Positions 23,079 to 36,145 of a DNA stretch of 64,000 nt are shown here, piece by piece. Source of the DNA: Cornus controversa (taxonomy: Eukaryota > Streptophyta > Magnoliopsida > Cornales > Cornaceae); assembly GCA_026545225.1 (NCBI GenBank), contig CM048845.1, forward strand, positions 117,369,033 to 117,433,032, written 5' to 3'. Every line of letters starts with the position of its first letter. The stretch's first letter is position 1. The position numbers and the translations under genes were made by a program. Under the pieces are notes generated by a model. The model made no database searches. It was not told the origin of the DNA and saw only the letters and a list, made by a program, of their open reading frames with translations.

Positions 23079-24149
23079 GGACAAATTACACTTTCCTCCC
23101 TTCATGATTGATTTTATAACATTTACCTTCTTTGTGTTTTGACATATAATACTTATCCCTCTAATTTGTATGGTAACAAATACTCTCTCCTATCAATCAA
23201 ACTAACGGTTTAAATTAGTTTTATAGCACTTATCTTCTTTGTGTTTTGGCATATAACACTTGCCCATCTAGTTTGCATGGTAACAAATACCCCCTTCTAT
23301 CAATCAAAATAATGGTTATTGCTGATATCAGCAAAATTTAATTTTAAAAGGACAATTATACCCTTGAAAATGTTGCAACTGAAGTTAGCGGGTCTCGGCT
23401 TCAATTGTAGCTCCGTCATTGGAATCATGGTAGCTAGTGGTTTGGCCGAAGTTGGGTATTCTCGACAATGGTTTCAATGATAAATGTTAATGGCGTAGGT
23501 GGCGAAGCACGATGGAAAACGGAGGTGGGTGATGGCTCGGCTAGAGGTGATCTTACTACAGTTGAAGGTTCAAAGTGGGTCTGCTCACAATGGTGGCTCA
23601 TAGTGGGGGAAGTCTACGCGACTATTTGGGTGTTGCTTGAATAATGGTGGTGGAGTTGGTGGTTTGGTGGGCCTGACCGACATTGGGTCTGTTTGGCCAA
23701 GATGATGGTGGTAGTGGAGATATGGGTCTTCTAGGTGCAGCAGTGGAGGTGGTGGGTCTCTGCTTCAATGACAGCTCCGACATTGGGATAGTAATGGCTA
23801 GTGGTTTAGCTGAAGCTTGGTCTTCTCGGCAGTGGTTTCAATGGTGAGTGTTAATGACGCAGGTGGTGAAGCTTGGTGGAGACGAAGATGGGTGATGACT
23901 CGACTAGAGGTGATGTTACTACGGTTGAAGGTTCGAAGTGGGTCTGCTCAATGTAGTGGCTCATGGTGGGGTATAATTGTCCTTTTAAGATTAAATTTTT
24001 ATGACATCAACAATAACCGTTAATTTGATTGATAGAATGGTGTATTTGTTACCAATGTACAAACTAGAAGAGTAAATGTTATATGCCAAAACACAGAAGA
24101 GGTAAGTATTATAAAACTAATCTAGAAGAGAGGTAAGTGTAATTTGCTC
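23079..24149. mobile_element. Mutator-like element with long terminal inverted repeats
   Basis: A 1,071-bp element has ends GGACAAATTACAC and GTGTAATTTGCTC. It is flanked by a perfect 9-bp duplication TAAAATAAA (23070-23078 and 24150-24158). The inverted repeats extend about 180 bp or more, and the left one is internally duplicated. The GC-richer core has two diverged direct copies of about 215 bp (about 23392-23610 and 23755-23970). I recognise no captured gene. It lies about 210 bp upstream of the D2HGDH start codon. Confidence 0.85.
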
Positions 24150-24226
24150 TAAAATAAATGTCAACCCATAAAAGAAATTTTCTTACCAAACTTGTACCAC
24201 GCTCGCCTTAGAATTAGGATTACAAT

Positions 24227-24605
24227 GAGTTTGAGTCACCCCTTATGTCCAATTTTTTAAAATAATATCAATTCGAAATAAATTCAAGATATATTTTTAA
24301 AGAAAACCATAAAACTAATCATAAAAATCTTATTCCTAAATTTATTAGGTTTGTAGTCAGTAATATAAAAGATAATAAAAAATAATTAAAATAAGCAAAT
24401 ATAAAAATAGAATAATTTAAGAGTTTGAGTCACCCCTTGTGTCCAATTTTTTAAAATAATATCAATTCGAAATAAATTCAAGATATATTTTTAAAGAAAA
24501 ACCATAAAACTAATCATAAAAATTTTATTCCTAAATTTATTAGGTTTGTAGTTAGCAATATAAAAGATAATAAAAAATAAGCAAATATAAAAATAGAATA
24601 ATTTA
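24227..24605 (+). repeat. Tandem duplication, period about 194 bp
   Basis: The segment beginning GAGTTTGAGTCACCCCTT at 24227 recurs at 24421 and is near-identical for about 180 bp. It is AT-rich and non-coding. Confidence 0.85.
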
Positions 24606-24742
24606 ATATATTTTTAACTAATCAGAATGGCTAGAATTGAAACCCCCAAGAGTAAGTTGCTTTGATTTTCTTCAATTTCAATAGGAGTGTAATTTAGAAG
24701 ACTTAACACAAACCATGCTGATACTTTTTCACTGCTCAAATG

Positions 24743-25345
24743 AAGGGATGCAACTTGGGTTGGGTAACTCGAATCTAATTCAAGTCCAGTTTAATTTTTT
24801 ACGAGTTTGGATAACTATTTTTACAATTAGGGTTGAGCTTGGATTGAAAAACCTCAATTCGAACTTAATTAGGGTTGGACTTGAGTTGAGATGCCAACAA
24901 CCCGAGCTCAGCCCGAACCCGAATAGTAAAATTATTTTTATACATATTTTTTAAAAAATATATATTATATATAATATTCAAATTATGATAACCTTTTTTC
25001 TTTTCAACTTCTTTTATTTAAATCTTAATTTATTGTACGTTAACACTTTGGATAATTAATTTCCTAAAAATTTGTATTAAGTTCTTAATTTTTTTTGTGT
25101 TTAGGAGTAATCTAATATGAAACTTATTAAAGATCACTTCAAATTTTCGACATGAAGATTGGTGATATAAATAACCCGAATCAACCCGACTTTTGACCCG
25201 AAATCTCAATCCAAGTTTAAAAATTTAAGTATGAGTTGGGCTAGGGTTGAGTAGTTAAGATTAGAAGTAGGGTCAAGGTTGAACATTTTATATGTAGGAT
25301 TGAACCCGAGTTGTACCTCTAACCCGTACCCGAGTTGTAGCCGTA
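24743..25345. mobile_element. hAT-type MITE related to the 8939-15315 element
   Basis: A 603-bp segment has ends AAGGGATGCAACTTGGGTTG and GTACCCGAGTTGTAGCCGTA. These match the inverted repeats of the complete hAT element (TAGGGCTGYAACTYGGG). AACCCGA motifs fill both ends. The flanks CTCAAATG and ATCAGATG agree at 6 of 8. Related copies lie near 38990-39308 (inverted) and 40790-41340. Confidence 0.65.
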
Positions 25346-25353
25346 ATCAGATG

Positions 25354-26070
25354 GCACTGTTTAGAGCTAGCATTAAGTTTAGTAGATTCTTATTTCGAAT
25401 GGATTATATAAGAAAACCATAGATTATGAGATTTTATTAGACCATCGTATTGATCGAATGATTATGAGACAATAATTTTGAAGGGGTTTTGTAGACATAA
25501 CAGACCATAGAGCTTCACACTTTGCTACCATTGAAACTAGATTGGTCCATCGGATGGGTTGTCTTAATCATATCATCAATCAAACAGATAGTAGCACTGT
25601 AAGTGCTCAAAAAGTACACCAAGATAGGTGACAAATATTGAGTACTGTATCATAGAGTTGGGTCCAAAAATTTCGATGAAAGGAAGTTTGGGAAGAACAG
25701 AAACATAAATGCCACAAGTACTAGAGTATTATATCAATGAAACTAGGTATATGCAATAACTAGGTATATGCAATCGATGGATCTCTAGGTATACAATTCG
25801 TCGAGAATGAAAGATAAAACATACGGAGCAATACTTCTTGAAACAATTGTGGAGTATTACTGCACTGAAACAACACCTCGCTGAATACACTGAAATAAAA
25901 TTCACCAGAAGATGAATGACATATAAGTTGGCAATGACAACACTTGATAAACACAAAAAGATCATAGTTCCAATGATACAAAAGTTAGCATGGCTAAAAA
26001 GAAACATTCCCGATAGAAAAATTGTAAACAGCATCACCATCAACCTATGTGGTATCCAGAGGGGAATCCA
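25354..26070. other. Intergenic segment without a recognised gene
   Basis: This is AT-rich DNA downstream of the 184-aa gene and beyond the MITE. Short open frames in it show no family resemblance. It may include the 3' UTR of the minus-strand gene ending at 26071. Confidence 0.5.
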
Positions 26071-29000
26071 TCAAGCCATGGCCTTCTTCTTTTCTTCCTC
26101 AAGCTGCTGTAGCTCTGCCAGCCTTTGAGCCCATGCTCTTTCCCTTGCCACTGCAGCCATCTTACGCTCTACTCTTTTGATAATTTTCTTCCTTTTTGCT
26201 TCCTGCACCTGAGCTTTCCGTTTCTTTGCTTCTGACTGTGCATGGTTTAAACCCAGTTCACAAGAAAAATTAAAAAATAGATAAAAGGCATTATATCCAC
26301 TATCCAGAAGTATAAATTTAGAAAGAAAATCTAAGGGCAAGATAATTAGCCTGTCCATTCATTTCTGAACGCTAATTCTGAAAGTAGTATAGGAAATTTT
26401 AAACCAAAAGAAAATGTAGAGAAAAAGAAATTTGAAATGGCAATTTGATCCAAGGTTATCCAAAACAAAACCAAACCCCCCAAGATTGTTATGAACTAGT
26501 CAACAAAAGAAAAGATATTTCAAGTTCCTAAGAGAAGCATGCTACTAGAAGAGCAAAATATGATTGACATAGCAACAAAAATTTTTATGCACCCAACAGA
26601 GATTCATGAAATTTGTAGTCTAGCCCAATCATTGCCTTCCCTGACCATTGTGACCTGCATTTTTGTCAGTCATCCTTTCACTAGAGGCACCATCAACTTG
26701 AGTAATAATCACTCCTTCCAATATATTCTTTGGTTCGTAGAACATATGATCAAGCCATCTAAAATTACCACCTTCATCTTATCTTCAACTATTGCTTCTC
26801 TAACTTATAACAATGCATTATCTCTTTTCTTTACCTACAAGGTTTGACCAGTGCATTATATAAATAAACAATTCCAATTTACTGATTTTTGTCACTTAGT
26901 TATAAAAGAATTATAATTTTGTAAGGAATTAATAGTACACTCAAGTACTCAACCCAAAGCAACTTAACAAAGACAGGAGATGCTATTTCTTGATTGCCCA
27001 CATTCTGTACAGTATAGCATGCCTAGTAGTCATTATTCCCCTCTAACTAGACAGGATTCGGATAATCATGCAACACTTAAAGATAACTTCTCTACTTAAC
27101 TGTCCTCTCCAAATTCTACGGGCAATGCCATGTTCAGTTGGCCCTTCCCTTTGCATAATCAATCGAAGGTCAGATATAGGAATCTTTTGATCATAATTGT
27201 TCTTTCTTTCTTCTACTTGTCAAAAAAAAATTGTTCATTCTTTCTCCATTTCAACTCCTAATTTAATTAAAGACACATCCATATATTTTGTCTGATTCCG
27301 ACTTAGCCTAAAAATTTTAAATGTAGAACATTCTACCAAGTACCAAACAAATACTCACCTTCCACTTAGGTATCCAATCCTAATTCTGTAGGCAATGCCA
27401 TTTTTCAATAACTTATTTCCAATGCATATCAATTTCTCAATTGCTCCTTCCCCATGCATATCAATCCAAGGTCACATTTTGTATGTCTTCATCAGTTCCT
27501 TATTTTAAATCTAGTTTAATTAAAGGCAATCCATAGATTTTGTCTCAGTCGTACTTATCCTAAACCTTGGACTCCAATAAATACTCATTTCTCACCAAAT
27601 TGTCAGCAAACAACAAAAATTATCAGACCTCCAATAACTAAAACAGCAAACTTTGTCAAATTTATAAAATGCTTGAAATTTTTTTTTTTGGATAAATAAA
27701 AAATCATTAAAAGACGCTCAAAGGGAAGCGAACCCGAAGGATTACAAAAAAGGGAAACCGGCCAACTAAAAGCTTAAGCTATCAAGAAAGTCAATTACTT
27801 GACCATTCGATATACAATTTTTCCCATACACCCAAAAAAATAAAAGAGTTAAACTATTGTATTTTAGAGACCAAATAGAAGACTCAACATCCTCAAAGCG
27901 CCTCCTATTCCTCTCTTGCCACAAACCCCACCAAAGACAAAGGGGAATGGCCCTCCAAGCATCCCTGGCTCGACTATCCACTGTACACCCTCTCTAAGCC
28001 CTATCCTTCGTAGATCTGGAAAACACCCAGGCCATGCCAAACGCAGCCAAAAACAGAGACCAAACGTCCCTCGCCACTGAACAATGCAAAAGAAGGTGGT
28101 TCACCGTTTTCTCTAACCTCTTGCACATGCAACACCAATTCATCATAATTCGACCCCTTCTCATGAGGTTATCAATGGTAAGAATATTTCCTAAGGTGGC
28201 TGTCCAAGTAAAGAAGGCCACCTTCACGAGAGCCTTTGTTCTCCAAATAGCCTTCCAAGGGAAAGGGGGACCCGTGGAGTCCGATAGGATTCTGTAGTAG
28301 GAACGGACCTCAAAGGTTCCCCTCTTGGAACCCGTCCAAATCATCTCATCCATCCCCTGCCCCTCGATCACCTGACTATACAAAAGGGTTAGAAACTCCG
28401 CTACCTCTGTAAGCTACCAATCATGAAAAGCCCTACGAAAACTCACATCCCAAGTCAATCTTCCGCTATCAAGCTAAGAACAGTCGGCTACTAAGGCTTG
28501 TCTATTCGATGCAATCCTGAATAGTCGAGGCAATTTACGGGCCAAAGATAAATCCCCACACCAAACGTCCTCCCAAAAACTAATATGTCTCTCATTTCTT
28601 GCCCTAAATTGAATGAGTTTGGAAAACTCATCCCATCCTTTCCGAATACTTTTCCAACCCCCCACCCCCACAAGAAGGTTCAACTCCATAAACTGCCAAC
28701 AGCCAACTCCTTCCCCACTCCGACAAACAACAACCTTCCTCCACAATCTGGACCTCTCGACTCCGAAGCGCCAGAGCCATTTGCCCAATAACACCTTATT
28801 AAACAGTTCTAACTTCCTTATTCCCAGACCCCCTTTTTGAATCGGGGTACACACCTTCTCCCGTCTCACTAAGTGGTATTTGAACTCATCTCCTAAACCG
28901 CCCCACAAAAACTTGCTTTGAATCCTCTCAAGCCTCCTCACAACTGACATCGGCATAAAAAATAAGGATAGGAAATACGTTGGAAGATTCAAATGAACTT

Positions 29001-32000
29001 GCATCACACAAGGACTGAATAGCTCTTTCTACACCATTCTAATGAAAGCATGGATAATTTGGATTCAAATTTCTGAAAGGTAACAATTCTGATGGAGGAT
29101 TACTTTAATTTTCCTAAATGCAATGCAACAAAAAAGACTAACTTAGCATGACACAGACACAACACTGTTTTAACTTCTTCCAGCATATCGATGATGGATA
29201 ACTAGGATTATTTTCAGAATCAATCCTGAGATAGCATTTGTGAACTCTAAGGACTTAAGGAAGTAAGCCCAAATAACTGATAAAATATTGAAGGTTTTAT
29301 TTGGAATGGTTGAATAACTGAAAAGGTTGCACAATATAATGCGGAGCAGGAAATTCCAAAACACTAATACCCTAGAAATCTTCACTCAGGAACACATATA
29401 TTGATAAATCTTTCCATGTTACCCCCTCTGTTTCCTTTTCATGTTATCCTTTTAAAATATTGCACTATAGTAATTGATGATGTAGTGCCTTCCATTCCAA
29501 TATTCTGATTGAGAAATAATTGCTTCTGAAATCTGAACGAGAAAGTCATAGTGAGATTGAAAAGTGGTACATCCTTGGCAGTGTGAGACATGGATAGCAC
29601 TATTCATTCCTACAAGTGATCCCCCAAGTCTCTTACACTTTTCTACCAGAGCTCTCTGTATTCTGACACATAAATGAAGGGATCAAGGGCATTATGCAGA
29701 TCATGATTACCAAGAAATGACACCAATTTTAACCTTTTTCTTTGACAGATTACATAATATGAAGACTTCTAAAAATGCACAAGCCATAACACAAAGGCTG
29801 CAATACTTCTTTTCTATTAAACAAAACTCTCTCTCCTCAACTTCGATAAAAAGATTAAAACATCCCTTGTTTGCTTAAGTGGCTCCCTATTCCTCTTGAA
29901 TTATCGTGATCAGTATTTAGAAGTTTAATGTTCAGAATCATATACTCATTACTTTTATCCTATTTAATAATGAATATGACGATCAAATTCAGAATCATAT
30001 ACTAGGTATCATTTCTTTATCATTGATAAGTTTGAGGATATGACTGACAACTTCCAAAAACATTGTTGCTCCTATTCGATGATGACATTGAGGTTTTAAA
30101 ACAGAGAGTAGGACTAGAGGAGCAATCCTCATGAGGTTCAAAGATTTGACAGGTCAAGAGTGTTGGAAGCAGCTTCATGAACACATTATCACATCAATAC
30201 ACAGATACAGAGAAATTAGCTCACAAAAGAAAAAAGAAAAAGAAATGATGGGAAGTTTGCAAGGAACATTTTCTAGAAATATTATGGAAAGAACATATGC
30301 AGTACTTCTGCAATAAGAGAATAGTCATTTTTTATAAAGAAATTTTTTCCAGAATAAGTAGCTTCGTTCGTGTAAGACATGCTTCTGACAACTGAATGCC
30401 AAAGCAAAACACAGCTTAGTAGATCCATTACAGGTGAATGTATCCTAGCAGGTTGTACGTTCTAAGTAGCAACATAGTAGTGATGTGGCAATTATATGCA
30501 AATGTAAGTTCACCGAAAAGGAAGAATCTTACCGGAGTAAGGTTAGTTCCTAGTATTTCGAGCAGACTCAACTGATCAGCTCAACATCAAACAAATTAAA
30601 GTTCCTCTTCATAGATGGGAATAGTGGTATGAAGAAAAAGTGGCAAGTAAAAGGGGAGGAATGAATAGATTAATATTTTTTGGTAGGATAAGAGGGGAAA
30701 GGAATGGAAGATAGGAGGGAATGCCCTTCCTTGTGGACCAGCAACTTCCTCCCAAAAGTGAAAAGAAAGGATGAGAGAAAGGATTCCCAATTTTTTTGTT
30801 CTTGTCCTTCAAATACCAGCATTCTTCTAAAATGAAGGAATAGAGTGGTAGAATCATGATACATCACTTTGTTTTCTTCCACCTAACGTTCCTAGTTAAT
30901 CAAACAAAAAGAGGAAAGACCCTTCCTTTTCCTAGTGATACATTCTCCATTACTCCTACCTTCATTTCCTTCCAACACAGGTGCTTTGGTTTTGTTCGTT
31001 TCGTCCATAGGTTATGTCAGACCAAGTTCTACCTCCAGTTCTTAGAATTATAACCAAGCTAACCCAACTACATTAAATATATAATACAGAATTCTTCAGA
31101 AATCAATATGTCAAATTTATGACTCCCTTTAGTCAACTCTAATATCCCCTTCATGCCCACTTTTACCTTAAAAAAGATTGACCGACTGAGCATACAATGG
31201 GTAAACGATTCATTCAACCTTACAATGGGTAAACAAGATTGATCAGCTCATGATTGATTGATTGATTGAGTATGCATATTAATAGTTCAATCATCATAAA
31301 TTCAATCACAAAACTTTTACTCAAACACAGGATACTCAGCTTCCTCAGCTAAATGTTTGCTCTTTTTTTTTCCTCATCCAACCTTGCATATTCTTTAGCT
31401 TCATTAACTATTCTACAGAGTCTAACCCAATGAATTGAAAGCGATAGCAATATAAAACCGAAGGGGAAACATATAGGATTAAGCATATCCCACCAATATA
31501 AATGCACGGCGCTGCCTCATTCGTTTTTTCTCGTTCCTATGTTTGACACTGCCCTCATTCGGTTGGTTTGGAAGAATCGGCTGGCCAGGCACATATTTAA
31601 CCCAAGCATACGGTCCTGCAGATTCATAACAGCAAGCAATTGTATTCAAAATTCACATTGTTGTATTCACTGAACACAAACAAAATGCCATTCAAACAAA
31701 ATCGTGATTAAGGACCGTTTCAATGCATTTCATACTATTAGATTATCCTAATCAGACGCACTAAACAGACATCAACCTAACAACATTCATGTGCAAACAA
31801 CTAAAGGACATAAAACTCAAAACCCTAGTTTTGCCTATATACGAAGGCACAAATTCAAAATAATAAGAAGAAGAAGGATTGAAGTGACGAACCAGGGGGT
31901 CTCAAGCTAGCCCTCTTTTTGCGAGGCTTAAGACTGGGGCGTCGCTTTGGGAATCTAGTGTCCGTTAAGCTGTGTAAGGCGTTCGATGCCGGAATCCATG

Positions 32001-32160
32001 GAGTTTGTCGATGAAGTGAGCCGAAGAGGAGACGGAGCTCCGGTGACGGAGACGGGGAAGTTGCCGAAAACGACGCCGGAGAGAAAGCAGAGGTAGTTCG
32101 GTATGACAATAGGGTTCTCGATACGGGTCGAATGATGGATCTTAGGGCTCCGAAACCCAT
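26071..32160 (-). CDS. Conserved basic mitochondrial-type protein of unknown function (184 aa, 3 exons)
   Basis: The exons are 31893-32160, 31494-31615 and 26071-26235, joined by GT-AG introns with matching phases to give 184 aa plus a TGA stop. The N-terminus (MGFGALRSIIRPVSRTLLSY...) is Arg/Ser-rich and lacks acidic residues, like a mitochondrial presequence. The middle reads GPYAWVKYVPGQPILPNQ, then NEKKRMRQRRAFIL. The last exon is a strongly charged helix (EAKKRKAQVQEAKRKKIIKR to LQQLEEEKKKA), probably a coiled coil. I do not recognise a named family. Length and basicity resemble small organelle ribosome or RNA-associated proteins, but that is inference. Intron 2 (26236-31493) is 5.3 kb and carries a truncated LINE on the same strand. 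Confidence 0.78.
27677..29010 (-). mobile_element. 5'-truncated LINE (L1-type) in the 184-aa gene's intron
   Basis: The minus strand encodes the C-terminal part of a plant L1-type ORF2. First comes PTYFLSLFFMPMSVVRRLER, IQSKFLWGG, GGLGIRKLELFNKVLLGKWL and ISFWEDVW. Then the zinc-binding tail: WRTKALVKVAFFTWTATLGN, CCMCKRLEKTVNHLLLHCSV and ARDVW. The end is WGLWQERNRRRFED. Stops and frame breaks separate the pieces (29007-28474, 28383-27994, 27981-27766). The 3' end runs into an A-tract (plus-strand T-run at about 27680-27690), typical of LINE insertion. No target duplication was found. Confidence 0.85.
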
Positions 32161-33899
32161 AATTTCTTTCAGAGGTAGACTGAGATGGCTCCAAAATGTA
32201 AATAAAACGAGAGAGAGAAACAGTGAATGAGCGAAGAAGAAGAGAAAGAAGTTGCTAAAAACGACGACGTTCGTCTGTTGTTATTGGTTTTTTTTTCCAA
32301 GGCAAAAAACACAAATCCATAATATTTATGAGGTTTTTGCACGGTTGTGTATATGTTTTGTTGCATTGGGTGTATACGTAATTTGATTACCCATTTTTTC
32401 ATTTATAATTTTTAAAAATTTTGTGCCTTTAAATTATATTTTGTACCACTTTTACGTAAACAATTAATCACACTGTAATTCAATCAAATATCCTCAACTG
32501 TTTAAAACGAAAATTGAAATTTAACTTAGATACGCTAAGTTTGGTACAATCGGAGAAAATCACGTGAGAAAATAAAAAAAAATTATAATATTAATCTCTT
32601 ATCGTGTTTGATTGATTAACAAGAGGTAAGAAATAAAATGATATTATTATTAACACTTAATTATGTTTAAGGAAAGAAAGAAAAAGAAATTATCTTAATG
32701 AAATTATCATTATACCCTTTTAAATTTACTAGACAAATATATAAGAGGCCTTAAGAAGTAATAAGATAAATATAAAAATTGTATTAAAACGTCACTCAAG
32801 TAAAAGTGACAATTTGAAAACAAAGAAATGATTAAAGAGAATAAAAACACATGATATTTGATTTTGTCTTTCACAAAAATTAAGGACAAAATTGGTATTA
32901 AATTTTTTTTATTAAACTTCGTAACACTTTTTTTTTTTTTTTTTTTCTGTTTTCTCACATTTTTTAAAAAATAACAAACCTTATTCATCACGCTCCCTCT
33001 GAATCCCTCTATTTTCTTTCTTTCCCTTAAAAAATTTATACCAAACACACAATATTCCATTCCTCCGTTACCTTCTTTTCTTTACTTTTCCTTCCATTTA
33101 AAAGAATAAACTGTTTGAGTTGATGTTTGAGAATTATGGGCTTGTGGATCAACCGGTTCAGATATAAGGATAAGGTCCACCATAATATGCCCTAAAAGCC
33201 AGGCCCAAACATTGCCTATGGCTGAACAGATAGGAACCATTGTGAAAGCATGTATGCAGTGATTGGGCTAAAGCCATGTTCAACCAACCAAAACTTTGCT
33301 TTTTTGGTTCAATTAATTAAAGGAGAATTTTGTGTCAACCTACGAGAGAAAATAAAATAAAGAAGAAAATAACTATAAGGAAGAAAAAGCAAGTAAAAGG
33401 TAGTAGTAACCATTCGTGAGAAAAGATCATGGAGAAAAAGAAATGAAATGATAATTTTATCATGCAAGTTAAGGGCAAACAATAACTTTTTTGTACACAC
33501 ACACATATATATATAAGAATAAAATTACTTATATATCATTATTTTTTCTATCATTTCTTTCTATATCTCCTCACTTTTGAAAAACTATATAAACATTTTC
33601 AATGATCTCCTCCAAACTCATTTAATCAAGTGGACAGTGTCTTCAGAGAGTTCTGAACGTTCTTGCAGTCATGTCCTATGGCGTGATAGATATTGTTGAA
33701 TGATTTAAATATTAAAGTTAAACTCATTTTAATGGTTAAGTTTCTAGAGTACGTAGATGGTTGTTAGCATGGTATCAAAGTTAAAGGTCTTGAGTTCACC
33801 TCAGTGTCACCGTGATAATTAAAATTGAAACACTTTGAAAGAAAGTCGCACGTAATGAGCCTTTCCTTCAATCAGAGAAACAAAATAAAATTTACGTTT
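32161..33899. other. Intergenic region upstream of the 184-aa gene
   Basis: The first 60-100 bp (minus strand) probably form the leader of the 184-aa gene and include a CT-rich stretch. Beyond that I see AT-rich sequence with homopolymer runs (T-run at 32930-32946) and no recognisable gene, RNA or complete transposon. Confidence 0.5.
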
Positions 33900-34530
33900 A
33901 ACATTATATATAAATAATGTGTGAAATATAATAAATTTAACATAAAATATACTCAATTAAATAAAATATATTAAATAATATATCTTATTTGTAATAAAGT
34001 ATATACTATATTATAATAATATACACACAATATTATATAAATATAATATATAATAACTATTGTATAATATATTAGTCTTATGTAAAATAAATACAATATT
34101 ATAAAACATATATATAAATAATAAATATTTTAGTGTGTGATATGATATATGGTATCTTTTATACTATTAATAATATATATTATATATTAAATTAATTTTA
34201 TTATTATTCTTAATTTGCATAATACAATTTTATAAATAATACATAAAATTATATATTATATAATTTATTAAATTAAAATAAATATATATTTATAAAATAA
34301 ATTTTTTAATATAAATTAATATAATGTAAAATTAATAATATATGATATTTCAGATTTCAAATATTATTGATAATATACATAATATAATTAATATTATAAA
34401 TTCATATTTTATTATATATGAAGTTATCATGGTAGATGATGTTTTGGATATGAATATAATTCATACTATATATTTCATATAAATTTTTTTTTCATAAATT
34501 AATTATTATATAATACTAATAATTGTTACA
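33900..34530. repeat. Extremely AT-rich block
   Basis: Around 630 bp are made almost only of A and T, with long TATATA/AATATT runs in both orientations and almost no G or C. No ORF or transposon end is evident. It could act as a matrix-attachment or easily unwound region, but that is inference. Confidence 0.8.
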
Positions 34531-34974
34531 CAAATTAATATTGTTAAATTTTGAAGCATTATTAGAACCAATCTTAAACATTATATGGAAGAATACATAC
34601 GATCCTAAACAATCCTTTCGTGTTGTAGTAGTACTTTTTACCTTACAAGTCCCCATAGTTAATTTTTTGCCAAGGTAAAAAAAAAAAAAAGGTAATTTTG
34701 TGGCCACGAAAACATGGAGTGGTCCTAGGTCTATTGATTACCATGTTGCATGAACTTTAGTTGTGGCTTGTTATATATGGTCCCCTCTCAGAATTAACAA
34801 GATCACAAATCGCAACCTTAAGAAGGCAGCAACCACCATGCATGGAAGCTATTATATCTACTCTTAATGTTGTCTCACTTATATATACAAAGAAAGAAAG
34901 CAACCACTCATGGTCATCATGTGCACCACCGTACCCCTACAAGATTTTTACTAAACTGGAGTGCTGTGCAACAA

Positions 34975-34978
<4 letters not shown>

Positions 34979-35014
<36 letters not shown>
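34979..35014. repeat. (TA)18 microsatellite
   Basis: Thirty-six bases of uninterrupted TA. Similar long perfect tracts occur in the same gene-poor stretch at 38381-38426, 39913-39963 and 48631-48664. Confidence 0.95.
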
Positions 35015-35022
<8 letters not shown>

Positions 35023-35600
35023 TCGATCTTGTGCTTAGGTTTGGGTGTTATTTGTTTACATTGTAAGTGGGACTTACCACAAGTTTATTGTGTAGTATAC
35101 GAGTAATAAATACTGTTCATTGTGATCATATCAAGTTTTCCAATAACAAAACCAAAGAACAAAATTATACTAGGGGTGGTTCGCCTGTCTTGTAAAGAAG
35201 GCCAGAACGATGATCGCTCAGCCATATATATATAATTTGCTGAGAATTATTAGCCTCCATGTCTACATATTCATATTAATACAAGCAGTTATTGATGTGA
35301 TGTATAATTATAGTGGCATGCTAACAGTATTAACTGACTCCGAATCTTTATTTTTTAGTTTTTGAATGTTGACGAGGAGGGCATTCCTCATCATCATTGT
35401 CACTCCATTTATCCCGTGTAAACGAGTCGGTCACATAAATTCTCTTTTTCTATTTTTTTTTATCATAAGTTATATCTTCTACTTAATCGAGGAAGAGGGA
35501 ATTGGGAGCTTGATATCCATTGTCAATAATTTTTTAACAAATTAAACTTTTGAATCACTAAATACGTTTTGACTTAAACAATGAGCAATGAAACATATTA

Positions 35601-35767
35601 TGAAATTATTTCATGAATTTGTATCATAAATGATGTGGGAAGTAACAATTTTATATTTATAGAAATTTAAAATTAAATGGTGAGTTAGTATTAATTGGTG
35701 GGATTCCTCCCATACACGGAGTTCCCATCGTATTATCACTTGCCACGTCATTCATGAAATAATTTCA
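35601..35767. repeat. Short MITE-like inverted repeat
   Basis: The ends TGAAATTATTTCATGAAT and ATTCATGAAATAATTTCA are exact inverts. Similarity continues inward (AATGATGTGGG against GCCACGTCATT). It is about 167 bp long and non-coding; no target duplication was resolved. Confidence 0.55.
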
Positions 35768-36145
35768 TGAAATTTAACATTTCTCTTAAATGATGTCTTT
35801 CAGATTCACCCCAAATTCGCGAACTCAAAATATTGAGATCGCGAATTTATTTTGACAATCTGCAAACTGTGTGCGATTTAGGTAGCTATGTTGAAAAACA
35901 AACATAATGATAATAATTAAAAAGGCAAGTTGTTTTGGTCAAGGATTGAGCAAATTACCTCTAGTGAGAAACTAAGGAAACCTATCAATCAACTCACTAT
36001 GTGATGTATTCATCACAATTAAAAAATATAACTACTTCATAAATTTAATTAATAAAATCAAAAATAATATAAATATTTAATTATTTTTAAATAGTCTTAT
36101 ATTAAAAAATTCAATAAAAATAGTATTTAATAAATTAAAATAATA

